Notes under the pieces: generated by a model
Told to the model about the DNA's origin: nothing
The model's database searches: none
Seen by the model: the letters and a program-made list of their open reading frames with translations, nothing else
Part shown: one piece after another, positions 17,895-25,732 of the stretch
Position numbering within the stretch: the stretch's first letter is position 1
How the letters are laid out: every line of letters starts with the position of its first letter
Translations under genes and position numbers: made by a program
Source of the DNA: Polaribacter vadi
Lineage (GTDB): Bacteria > Bacteroidota > Bacteroidia > Flavobacteriales > Flavobacteriaceae
DNA: 64,000 nucleotides
Assembly (NCBI RefSeq): GCF_018861005.1
Contig: NZ_JAHKQL010000004.1
Span: 143,840 to 207,839 of the forward strand
Direction: 5' to 3'

Positions 17895-18341
17895 ATGAAA
17901 AAAATAATAGGTATCGTAGTTTTAGTATTCGTTTTTACTTTAACAACACAAGCACAGAAAAAAAGAGGTAATAAAGGACCGCAAATGACTGTTGAACAGC
18001 ATACAGATTTAACAGTTAAGAAAATGACATTAGCTTTAGATTTATCTGACAAGCAACAAAATCAAATTAAACCTTTGATTAAAGCACAAGCAGAAGAAAG
18101 AAAAGCAGGAATGGAAAAAAGAAAAGAGGCTAGAAAAAGTGATACAAAGCCAACTGCTGATGAAATGTATGCGATGCAAAGCAAACGTTTAGACGATCAA
18201 ATTGCATTTAAAAACAACATGAAAAAAATCTTAAATGATGAGCAATTTGAAAAATTTGAAAAAATGAACAAAGGCAGAAAAATGAAGGGGAAAAAGAAAG
18301 ACTCAAAAGAGCGCAGAATGGCAAAAGAAAAAAGAGATTAA
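17895..18341 (+). CDS. exported Spy/CpxP-like helical protein
   Basis: 148 residues. The signal peptide (residues 1-20) ends at TQAQ. The mature part is very charged and helical. MTLALDLSDKQQNQIKPLIKAQAEERKAG (in two halves) fits the LTxxQ pattern of Spy/CpxP-type periplasmic chaperones and of the DUF4890-type proteins of Bacteroidota. The C-terminus is a lysine- and arginine-rich tail. It probably works in the periplasm. The function is not shown by sequence. It is transcribed away from the MscS gene and ends before a strong terminator. Confidence 0.68.
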   Translation: MKKIIGIVVLVFVFTLTTQAQKKRGNKGPQMTVEQHTDLTVKKMTLALDLSDKQQNQIKPLIKAQAEERKAGMEKRKEARKSDTKPTADEMYAMQSKRLDDQIAFKNNMKKILNDEQFEKFEKMNKGRKMKGKKKDSKERRMAKEKRD

Positions 18342-18372
18342 TAGTAACTGATTTGGTTGATTGGTTTATATA

Positions 18373-18408
18373 TGGCTCAATTTCCTTTAGAGGAAATTGG
18401 GCTTTTTT
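18373..18408 (+). terminator. rho-independent terminator after the Spy-like gene
   Basis: GCTCAATTTCCT (18375-18386) pairs with AGGAAATTGGGC (18391-18402), one G-U pair, loop TTAG, then six T. Confidence 0.88.
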
Positions 18409-18506
18409 ATGCTTTTAAAACAGCTTACTAATCTTGCAAAACCAGAAACTTTTTTAATACCTTTTTCTTAATTTGATGTTTTTTATGAGAATATTGGCGT
18501 TAAATT

Positions 18507-19022
18507 CTACTCTTTAAACCAACTCGAATATTTTAAATAATTATTAGCAATTCTATCAATTTCTCCAGAAATTAATTCTTCTGAAATGTCTTTTACTTTT
18601 TTAGCGGGTACACCTGCATAAATACTACCACTTTCTACTTTTGTATTTTTAGTAACTACTGCACCAGCTGCAATTATAGAATTAGATTCTATAATACAAT
18701 CATCCATAATAATTGACCCCATACCTATTAAAACATTATCGTGAATTGTACAACCGTGCACAATTGCATTATGCCCAATAGAAACATTATTACCAATTGT
18801 TGTTGGCGATTTTTGATAAGTTGCGTGGATTACTGCTCCATCTTGAATGTTTACTTTATTGCCTATTTTGATGAAATGTACATCTCCTCTAATCACAGCA
18901 TTAAACCATATAGAACAATCTGAACCTAAAGAAACTTCACCTAAAATAGTAGCATTTTCTGCGATATAACAATCTTCTGGTATTTGTGGATAATTTCCTC
19001 TTACTAATTTTATGATAGGCAT
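18507..19022 (-). CDS. gamma carbonic anhydrase-family hexapeptide protein
   Basis: 171 residues built of left-handed beta-helix hexapeptide repeats (ENATILGEV, GSDCSIWFNAVIRGDV, GNKVNIQDGAVIHATY, GNNVSIGHNAIVHGCTI). The three zinc histidines of the gamma-CA family appear to be present (IHATY, then GHNAIVHGC). The C-terminal helix YAGVPAKKVKDIS is typical. Known relatives include YrdA/PaaY. True carbonic anhydrase activity is uncertain in this branch. It is a single gene. Confidence 0.85.
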   Translation of the reverse strand: MPIIKLVRGNYPQIPEDCYIAENATILGEVSLGSDCSIWFNAVIRGDVHFIKIGNKVNIQDGAVIHATYQKSPTTIGNNVSIGHNAIVHGCTIHDNVLIGMGSIIMDDCIIESNSIIAAGAVVTKNTKVESGSIYAGVPAKKVKDISEELISGEIDRIANNYLKYSSWFKE

Positions 19023-19151
19023 ATTCTTTTGTCTTTTAATTTAGCAGTAAATGTAAAAATTAAAAAAATATCTTAATAGAAATTTGATGAAAAATCAAAT
19101 TAATTCCAATCTACATTCTCTACCCTTGGGGAAGAATAAGATGAGCTTTTT

Positions 19152-19883
19152 TTATTTAAAATAAGACAGCAAATTACTCTTTTGCGAGGCAGAAACCAAA
19201 ATTTCTTTTCCATTAGAAACAATTACACTTCCTCCTTTTCCTTTTTTGTATTTGGTAATTGCGTTTACATTTACCAAATACGATTTATGAATTCTTGCAA
19301 ACGTATATTCTGTTAAAACTTCTTCAAAATACTTTAAGGTTTTGCTCACTAATTTTTTAGAATTTGCCAAATGTATTTCTGTATAATTATCATCGGCTTT
19401 ACAAAAAACAATGTCATCAATATTTAAAACTTCAAAACCATCTTGTTGTGGAATGGTTATTTTACCTTCTGCAGATTTTGTTTTTGGCGCCAATATTTTA
19501 TGCTGTAATTCATTTTCTTTTTCTTTAATTTCTGATACAATATTTACAGCTTTAATCAACTCATCAATAGAAATTGGTTTTAACAGATAATAACTTGCAT
19601 GGTTATTTAAAGCCTCTATTGCATAATGATCATAAGCAGTTACAAAAACTGTTTCAAAAGTTCTGTTTTCTACTTTTTCTAACAAGTCAAAAGCATTGCC
19701 AAAAGGCATTTCTACATCTAAAAACACTAAATCTAATTCGTGTTTATTGATTAAAGAATAGGCTTCATCAATATTACTTGCTTCACCTAATAAAGAAACA
19801 TTTGGGCAATATTTACCTAAATAATTACGCAGAATTTCTCTACTTATTTGTTCGTCTTCTACTATTATGGCTTTTAATTTCAT
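19152..19883 (-). CDS. LytTR-type response regulator
   Basis: 243 residues: a receiver domain (1-120) followed by a LytTR DNA-binding domain (about 140-243). In the receiver, VEDEQ carries the acidic pocket, FLDVEMPFGNAFDLL holds the phospho-accepting Asp near residue 56, and FVTAYDHYAIEAL and LLKPI (Lys) are present. The LytTR part shows DGFEVLNIDDIVFCKADDNYTEI and the FARIHKSYLVNVNAI helix. It is the likely partner of the histidine kinase at 20125-22317. The 240-base gap between them holds a repeat element, so it may be expressed separately. LytTR proteins bind phased direct repeats. Confidence 0.93.
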   Translation of the reverse strand: MKLKAIIVEDEQISREILRNYLGKYCPNVSLLGEASNIDEAYSLINKHELDLVFLDVEMPFGNAFDLLEKVENRTFETVFVTAYDHYAIEALNNHASYYLLKPISIDELIKAVNIVSEIKEKENELQHKILAPKTKSAEGKITIPQQDGFEVLNIDDIVFCKADDNYTEIHLANSKKLVSKTLKYFEEVLTEYTFARIHKSYLVNVNAITKYKKGKGGSVIVSNGKEILVSASQKSNLLSYFK

Positions 19884-19946
19884 TATTGTTTTTATTTACT
19901 TTTTAGAAGCTGTTTCCTGCTTTTCGCACTCGCTTTTTTTTTGTTT

Positions 19947-19997
19947 GTTCTCGATACAATTTTTCTTCCTTTGTCAGAAAAATCACTCGAATTGACA
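19947..19997 (+). repeat. dispersed 51-bp hairpin element, copy 1
   Basis: Begins GTTCTCGATACAA and ends CACTCGAATTGACA. In between, ATTTTTCT (19959-19966) pairs perfectly with AGAAAAAT (19976-19983). 47 of 51 positions match copy 2 at 48307-48357 read on the minus strand. It lies between the histidine kinase and its response regulator. Confidence 0.8.
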
Positions 19998-20099
19998 CTA
20001 AAAAAAGAGCTCAAACAATTGCTTCAATCAAGGCTAAACTTGTTTGCCAACTTTTTAAAATCTTAAAATTAATATCAGCATATATAAGAGTCTACTTTT

Positions 20100-20124
20100 A
20101 CTGAAAACTGCAACTGAATACTGA
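20100..20124. repeat. short imperfect ACTGAA-type repeat
   Basis: Four spaced ACTG units (ACTGAAA, ACTGCA, ACTGAAT, ACTGA) next to the histidine kinase stop codon. The same ACTGAAT/ACTGAAC wording recurs at the right end of the window. Confidence 0.4.
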
Positions 20125-22317
20125 TCATTTTTTCTTTAGTAACAACTCAACTTTTGTTCCTTCTCCATTTTCTATAGCATCAGAAACATTTACAGCTATT
20201 CGTTCTTTATACATATCATTTAGAATAGCAATTCTATTTTTAATAGTGCTCATTCCTTTTGATTTCTGTTTCAGTTGATTTTTTGTTTTTAATTCCTGCG
20301 ATTTTTTACGTCCAATTCCATCATCAATAATAGAAATTGAAACAGTTTCATCATCTTTTTTATGAATTGCTATTTCTAAACTCCCTTTCTCTTTTTTATA
20401 ACGTAATCCGTGCCAAATTGCGTTTTCAATATAAGGTTGCAATAACATTGGCGGAATTGAAAATTGTTCTAAATCGATAGTTTTATCAACAGAAATTTTA
20501 TAATCGAACTTATCTTTAAAACGATTGTGCTCTAATTTTACATACAATTCTAGCAACTCAATTTCTTTATTTAACGAAATAAAATCTTCATCAGAATTTT
20601 CTAAAACCGAACGCATTAAAACTGAAAACTCACTTAAATAACGGTTTGCATTTCGTTCGTCATTTACAGCAATAAAACTGTTTACAGAGTTTAGTGCGTT
20701 AAAAATAAAATGCGGATTCATTTGCGATCGCATTGATTTTAAAGCCAATAAATTGTTCGCTAATTTTTGTTGTTTATTTGTTCTAAACATAAAATAGGCC
20801 AGCAAACTCATCAATAAAAAACCACCAATTAAAGAGTAAATAATTAAACGTTGTTTTTGATTACTTTCTTCTGATAATTTTTGATCTACATAAGCCAAAC
20901 TGATTTTACTCTGCGACAATTCTTTATCTTTCTCTAAACTTGCAATTCTATTTTGATTGTCTGCAATTTTCTTAGAAAAACGTTTTATTTGCTGAATTTC
21001 TTGTTCTTTTCTTACATACAAAGAATCTACCAAAGCCACATATTCTTTATAATTTTTAAGCGCTTTTTCATTATCACCTAAACTAGCAAAAACCTCAGAA
21101 ATTTTTCTTGTAGCATCTTTTTCTACAACAATATCATTCTTTTCTTTGGCACCTTTTTTACTTTTTTCTAAAAACGGAATTGCACTTTTATAATCCTCTT
21201 TTAAAAGATAAGCGTTCCCGATTTTATAATTAATTTTTTGAGCTGTAATTGAATCTTTTTCTTTTGATAATTTTCTAGAAGAAGAATTGCTTTCTGCCTT
21301 CTGTAAACTCTTTTTACGAATGGCAATTTCTTCATCAAAACGTTGATTAGAATTGTAAAAATCTGCTACTTTTTCTTCTTCTACTAAAGCTCTTTCTGGA
21401 TTTTCTTTTTTCGCAAAATTTAAAGAATTTATAAATTGATTTTCAGCTTCATTTACCTTTCCTTGTGCAGCTAAAACATCAGCAATTTTAGAACTTATAT
21501 CTGTAATTTTAGGAGTAACTATATTCTCTTTCGCAATTTCTAAGGCTTGTTGATAATTAGTTTTGGAAAAACTCCATTTTTTTTGAGCAAAATTCACATC
21601 ACCTAAACCTTCATAAACCAGAATTCTTTCGTAATTACTCAGTTTTTTTGATATTAATTCTAGATATGATTTTTCGCTATCTGCATACTCTTTTTGTAAA
21701 AACTGTGCTTTTGCCAAAGCCAATTTAGTTGCTAAATCTTCTTTAATTTGATGCGATAATTTATAGTTATAAACTGCTAAATCGTATTGTTTCCAGTACA
21801 AATAAACATCTGCAAGCAATTTATATGTAGCTGCATTTCTTTCTTTATTTTGTTTACTTTCTAATGCCTTTTCTACAAATGACAAACTTTTTTCAATGTC
21901 TTTTTTCTTGTAAAATTTAACGGAATCTAAATGCTGTAAATACAAATCTTGACTTCTAGTTTTACTTAAATATTTTGAATCTCGGTTTCTAGTATTCCCA
22001 GAATTTTCTATGAGAACCTTAATATCTTCACTAGAATTAATTGTATAATAAATGGTTTCAAAATCTGGGTGAGATACCCTAAGTTCATCTCCAACTCTGG
22101 CTTTTACAATATATCTACCACTAATATCTGGGTAATTATAATTAATTCCGTTTACAGAAACTTCAGCATTTTTTACTTTTTCGTTAGTGCTATCATCAAC
22201 AATTGTAATTCTAACAGAAAACTCGACACCTTTTTCTGTAATTATAATTTCTTGACTGCATATTGTTGCAAAACTGCACAATAAAAAAGTGAATAATATG
22301 TACGTTCTTTTTAACAT
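20125..22317 (-). CDS. TPR-containing LytS-type sensor histidine kinase
   Basis: 730 residues. The signal peptide (1-21) ends near CSQE. A carboxypeptidase-regulatory-like beta domain spans about 25-105 (NAEVSVNGINY, RVSHPDFETI). A row of TPR motifs spans about 130-430. A coiled coil follows, then one membrane helix near residue 500. The cytoplasmic His_kinase domain begins MRSQMNPHFIFNALNS, where the His is the phospho-site. The ATPase lobe shows PPMLLQPYIENAIWHG and IIDDGIG. It directly follows the membrane protein gene upstream with no gap. Its partner is the LytTR regulator downstream. Confidence 0.92.
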   Translation of the reverse strand: MLKRTYILFTFLLCSFATICSQEIIITEKGVEFSVRITIVDDSTNEKVKNAEVSVNGINYNYPDISGRYIVKARVGDELRVSHPDFETIYYTINSSEDIKVLIENSGNTRNRDSKYLSKTRSQDLYLQHLDSVKFYKKKDIEKSLSFVEKALESKQNKERNAATYKLLADVYLYWKQYDLAVYNYKLSHQIKEDLATKLALAKAQFLQKEYADSEKSYLELISKKLSNYERILVYEGLGDVNFAQKKWSFSKTNYQQALEIAKENIVTPKITDISSKIADVLAAQGKVNEAENQFINSLNFAKKENPERALVEEEKVADFYNSNQRFDEEIAIRKKSLQKAESNSSSRKLSKEKDSITAQKINYKIGNAYLLKEDYKSAIPFLEKSKKGAKEKNDIVVEKDATRKISEVFASLGDNEKALKNYKEYVALVDSLYVRKEQEIQQIKRFSKKIADNQNRIASLEKDKELSQSKISLAYVDQKLSEESNQKQRLIIYSLIGGFLLMSLLAYFMFRTNKQQKLANNLLALKSMRSQMNPHFIFNALNSVNSFIAVNDERNANRYLSEFSVLMRSVLENSDEDFISLNKEIELLELYVKLEHNRFKDKFDYKISVDKTIDLEQFSIPPMLLQPYIENAIWHGLRYKKEKGSLEIAIHKKDDETVSISIIDDGIGRKKSQELKTKNQLKQKSKGMSTIKNRIAILNDMYKERIAVNVSDAIENGEGTKVELLLKKK

Positions 22318-23034
22318 TTAATATCTTCTGTTTTCCTTTTTTCTAAAAAGGTTTCCAATTCTTTTAAAAATATTTGGTCTTTTTATAGTAACCATTCCAA
22401 CAGTTACAATTTCTCCTAAAAGTTCATTAGTTTCTTCCATTTCAATTATTAGCGGTTTTTTGATTGATAAAACATCAATTTCTTGTGTTTTATACCCCAA
22501 ATAAGAGATAACTAATATAGTTGACTTTGCCTTTTTATTAGGTATTTTGATGGAAAAATTTCCATCAAAATCGGTTTCTGTACCTAAAGTGGATTCTTTT
22601 AACACAATACTAACTCCAGGTAAAACATCAAAAGAATCTTTCACTTTACCTGTAATGATAATGTCTTTTTGGATAGAATCATTCTCAACAAAAACTTTAC
22701 CCAATCTAAAACTTAACACTTCTACATTTTCTTTTTTTGATTGCGTAAAAACAGGTTCTGAAGCCGAAATTGCAGAAATTAAAGCTAACCCAGCAGCAAC
22801 TTTCGATAAATTATTTTTCTTTATTACTTCTAACTCTGTGTTTAATTGGTTGTCTTTAAAACGACCACAAAGATTTTTATCCTTGCTTACTTTTTTAGCA
22901 ATTTCTGAGTTTGATAAATTTGTGAAATCAACAACTTCTTTACTACAACTTTTACAAAACTTTCCTTTTTCTGTTGATGTCATTATGTTCCAATCTTCAT
23001 GACAAGGTTTTGGTATTGTAATTTGATATTTCAT
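22318..23034 (-). CDS. Cys-rich membrane protein with a carboxypeptidase-regulatory-like domain, upstream of the sensor kinase
   Basis: 238 residues from the ATG at 23034. The cytoplasmic N-terminus carries a cysteine cluster (KPCHEDWNIM, then FCKSCSKEVVDFTNLS, then NLCGRF) that I recall from other Bacteroidota membrane proteins and that may bind metal. A membrane helix lies at about residues 68-88. An extracytoplasmic CarboxypepD_reg-like domain follows (ITGKVKDSFDVLPGVSI, TETDFDGNFSI, SYLGYKTQEI). The stop abuts the kinase start codon. It resembles the beta domain in the kinase itself, so the two may assemble. The role is unknown. Confidence 0.72.
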   Translation of the reverse strand: MKYQITIPKPCHEDWNIMTSTEKGKFCKSCSKEVVDFTNLSNSEIAKKVSKDKNLCGRFKDNQLNTELEVIKKNNLSKVAAGLALISAISASEPVFTQSKKENVEVLSFRLGKVFVENDSIQKDIIITGKVKDSFDVLPGVSIVLKESTLGTETDFDGNFSIKIPNKKAKSTILVISYLGYKTQEIDVLSIKKPLIIEMEETNELLGEIVTVGMVTIKRPNIFKRIGNLFRKKENRRY

Positions 23035-23134
23035 AGTAAATCTATTTAAATTCTTTGTAAACATAGACACAAATTAGCATCCAAAAAAATCATTAAAGTG
23101 TGTTATAGCCTATAAAAACAGTCAAAAAATAGAG

Positions 23135-23186
23135 TTTACTCATTTTGCAATCTTGTTTACTCATTCAATGAACCACTTTACTCATT
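23135..23186. promoter_or_regulatory. three TTTACTCATT direct repeats phased at 21 bp
   Basis: Perfect decamers start at 23135, 23156 and 23177, exactly two helical turns apart, in the spacer between the divergent membrane-protein/kinase operon and the VWA gene. Direct repeats about 21 bp apart are the usual binding pattern of LytTR regulators, and this cluster encodes one. Assignment to that regulator is inference. Confidence 0.65.
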
Positions 23187-23278
23187 CTGGTTTTATTTAG
23201 AAAAAAGTTGGTAGTAATATTGGATAACATTAAACACCGAACTTTTAATCAAATTATAAATCTTAAAAAACATTAATT

Positions 23279-24409
23279 ATGAAATCTCTTGTATTAAAAG
23301 TAACCTCAATTTTATTTGTTTTAGCAAGTACTTTTAGTTTTGCTAATCATCAAACAGATAAAGAAACTGTAAAAAACCAAACTATAAAAGTGGCACTTTT
23401 ATTAGATACTAGTAATAGTATGGATGGTTTAATAAACCAAGCAAAAGCACAACTTTGGGAAATTGTAAACGAACTTTCTTATGCTAAATACGGCATGCAA
23501 AAACCAGATTTAGAAATTGCTTTGTATGAATATGGAAATTCAAATTTACCTTCTAGAGAAGGGTTCATTAGACAAGTTTTACAGTTTAGTAACGATTTAG
23601 ATGAAATTTCTGAAAAACTATTTTCACTTACCACAAATGGTGGAAATGAGTTTTGTGGACAAGTAATTTCTACTTCTTTAAAAGAACTTTCTTGGGGTAA
23701 AAACAAAAATGATTTAAAATTATTATTCATTGCTGGTAACGAACCTTTTACTCAAGGAAAAATTAATTATAAAGATGCAATTACTGATGCTAAAGAAAAG
23801 GATGTGGTAATCAATACCATTTTCTGTGGCAACTATTCTAATGGAATTTCTGGAATGTGGAAAAATGGTGCAGATTTAGGTGGTGGAGATTATATGACAA
23901 TTAATCAAGATAAAAAAGTAGTACATATAATTACTCCTTATGATGATGATATTATCATTCTAAACAAAAAACTAAATGCCACTTATATTTACTATGGAAA
24001 TGCAGGTTATTCTAAATTTTCGAATCAAAAAACACAAGATGAGAATGCTTTAGAAATGAATGAAGCTGTTGTAGTAAAAAGAGCTGTTAGTAAAAGTTCT
24101 AGATTGTATGAAAATTCGAATTGGGATTTAGTAGATGCTGATAAAAAAGAAAAAGTAGATTATAAATCTATAGAAAAGAAAAAATTACCAAAAATTTTAC
24201 AAAACAAATCTGCGACTGAAATAAAAAATTATGTAAAACAAAAAGCAAATGAAAGAGCTGAAATACAGAAAAAAATTAAAGAATTAGATATAAAAAGAAG
24301 GAGTTTTATCGCAAAAAAACAAAAAGAAGGAACTCAAAAAGATGTTTTGAATAACGTAATGATTAAAGCGATAAAAAGACAAGCTGAGTTAAAAAACTAT
24401 ACTTGGTAG
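23279..24409 (+). CDS. exported von Willebrand factor A domain protein
   Basis: 376 residues. The signal peptide (1-22) ends near SFAN. The VWA domain starts at KVALLLDTSNSMDG with the MIDAS motif DxSxS as DTSNS. The second MIDAS position may be the TNGGNEFCG stretch. LLFIAGNEPFTQG and VVINTIFCGNY follow, then a long charged helical C-terminus rich in Lys and Glu with a coiled-coil look (residues 300-370). It is probably a periplasmic protein-interaction partner. It is divergent from the LytTR cluster, sharing its regulatory spacer with three phased repeats. Confidence 0.85.
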   Translation: MKSLVLKVTSILFVLASTFSFANHQTDKETVKNQTIKVALLLDTSNSMDGLINQAKAQLWEIVNELSYAKYGMQKPDLEIALYEYGNSNLPSREGFIRQVLQFSNDLDEISEKLFSLTTNGGNEFCGQVISTSLKELSWGKNKNDLKLLFIAGNEPFTQGKINYKDAITDAKEKDVVINTIFCGNYSNGISGMWKNGADLGGGDYMTINQDKKVVHIITPYDDDIIILNKKLNATYIYYGNAGYSKFSNQKTQDENALEMNEAVVVKRAVSKSSRLYENSNWDLVDADKKEKVDYKSIEKKKLPKILQNKSATEIKNYVKQKANERAEIQKKIKELDIKRRSFIAKKQKEGTQKDVLNNVMIKAIKRQAELKNYTW

Positions 24410-24423
24410 AAACAGGTAAATTT

Positions 24424-24468
24424 AATGTATAAGTATTATCTATTTTATGTTGATGATACTTATACATT
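24424..24468. terminator. long hairpin between convergent VWA and PAP2 genes (bidirectional terminator candidate)
   Basis: A 17-base arm (24424-24440) pairs with 24452-24468 with one mismatch, which is a G-U pair on one strand; the loop is 11 bases. There is no clear T run, so terminator function is inferred from its place between convergent genes. Confidence 0.5.
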
Positions 24469-24508
24469 ACTAAGACATATAATTTACTAATTAATGTTTA
24501 GTTAATCA

Positions 24509-25249
24509 TCAATATAAATTTATTGTATTAGGGTCTTCTCTAAATATTTTAAATAGATTTAGTACTAAAATACAGAATACTACCCAAATAAAGCCGGCTA
24601 CAAAACCACCAACAATATCCGAAGGAAAATGTACACCTAAATAAATTCTACTAATTCCTATACTTAAAATTAGAATTGTAAAAACCGTAATTAAACAAAA
24701 TTTTAAGAATTTATTGATTTTAAAGGTAACGATCAAATAGATTAAAAAACCATAAAAAGCCATTGCTGTCATTGCATGACCACTTGGATAACTCAATGTT
24801 TTTACTGTTACCAAATGCTCTAAAGTTGGTCTTTGTCTGTTTATTAATTGCTTTAAAATTAAGTTAGAACTTAGCGCTAATATTAAAATTGATAACAATT
24901 GTAATACATATTTCCAGTTCTTAAAAAACAGATAAAACAACAAACTACAAAGAGAAACAACAACAAAATAGCCTAAAGCATCACCAACATCTGTAACAAA
25001 TTTAAAATAGCTTGTTAAAAGGTCTGATCTAAAACTTGTAATATAATTGCTTACTGAAGTATCGAATTCTGATAGAACATCTGTGTGTAAATTTTTAGTA
25101 AGTTTTACAAAAAATTTAATACCATAAACAACTATTATTGATGTAATTAATACGGTTACCAAATAAGGAATTTTACCATCGTATTTTTGGAATTTTTTAG
25201 ATAAAAACTCTTTAAATTTAGAAATAAAAATCTTTAGTTGTTTGTACAT
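24509..25249 (-). CDS. PAP2-family membrane phosphatase
   Basis: 246 residues with about six membrane helices. The three phosphatase motifs are clear: KQLINRQRP (KxxxxxxRP) near residue 135, YPSGHAM (PSGH) near residue 153, and SRIYLGVHFPSD (SRxxxxxHxxxD) near residue 203. The N-terminus is a basic cytoplasmic segment. Family members dephosphorylate phosphatidate, undecaprenyl diphosphate or PGP; the substrate is not evident here. It lies 24 bases downstream of the GNAT gene on the same strand. Confidence 0.9.
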   Translation of the reverse strand: MYKQLKIFISKFKEFLSKKFQKYDGKIPYLVTVLITSIIVVYGIKFFVKLTKNLHTDVLSEFDTSVSNYITSFRSDLLTSYFKFVTDVGDALGYFVVVSLCSLLFYLFFKNWKYVLQLLSILILALSSNLILKQLINRQRPTLEHLVTVKTLSYPSGHAMTAMAFYGFLIYLIVTFKINKFLKFCLITVFTILILSIGISRIYLGVHFPSDIVGGFVAGFIWVVFCILVLNLFKIFREDPNTINLY

Positions 25250-25273
25250 AAAATATTGTTTTTTTGTAAAATT

Positions 25274-25732
25274 TTATTGATTGTTTGATAAATCTAGTTT
25301 CATAATAGGCAAAAAACGTCCAGCTATTGAACTTTGTTTTTTATCTATAATTAAAAAACCTTTAGATTTATAAAAAGAAACTGCATTTGGGTCTGATAAT
25401 AAAGTTATAGATTCAACCTCAAGAAATTTTGCTTTTTCTACTGCGTGTACTAACAATTGTTTTCCTATTCCTTTGCCAATAAAATCAGGAAGTACAAAAA
25501 GCATTTCTAATTCAATTGTTTTTTCCTTTGGCAGATTTAAAATATAAAAACCAACAGCTGTATCATCAAATATAAATTGATAGACAAACAGTTCATCAAT
25601 CATTTTTTCTGACACTGTTAAATCTGGTTTCCAACTTTCTAAATCATCAGCAGAATACTTCCAATAAGCTTTAGATTTTAATGCAATTTCCGTGAGTATT
25701 TTTGCATCAGAAATTGTTGCAACAACAATCAT
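25274..25732 (-). CDS. GNAT-family N-acetyltransferase
   Basis: 152 residues. The GNAT core shows LEMLFVLPDFIGKGIGKQLL, the acetyl-CoA pyrophosphate loop (Q/RxxGxG/A as FIGKGIGK), followed by the VESITLLSDPNAVSFYKSKGF beta-bulge region. The acceptor substrate is unknown. The start codon overlaps the stop of the NhaC-like antiporter gene by one base. Confidence 0.88.
   Translation of the reverse strand: MIVVATISDAKILTEIALKSKAYWKYSADDLESWKPDLTVSEKMIDELFVYQFIFDDTAVGFYILNLPKEKTIELEMLFVLPDFIGKGIGKQLLVHAVEKAKFLEVESITLLSDPNAVSFYKSKGFLIIDKKQSSIAGRFLPIMKLDLSNNQ

Noticed and set aside
23135..23186. Three short repeats as a small CRISPR array
   Set aside because: Repeats are only 10 bases with 11-base spacers, and no cas genes exist in the window; the phasing fits a regulator site.
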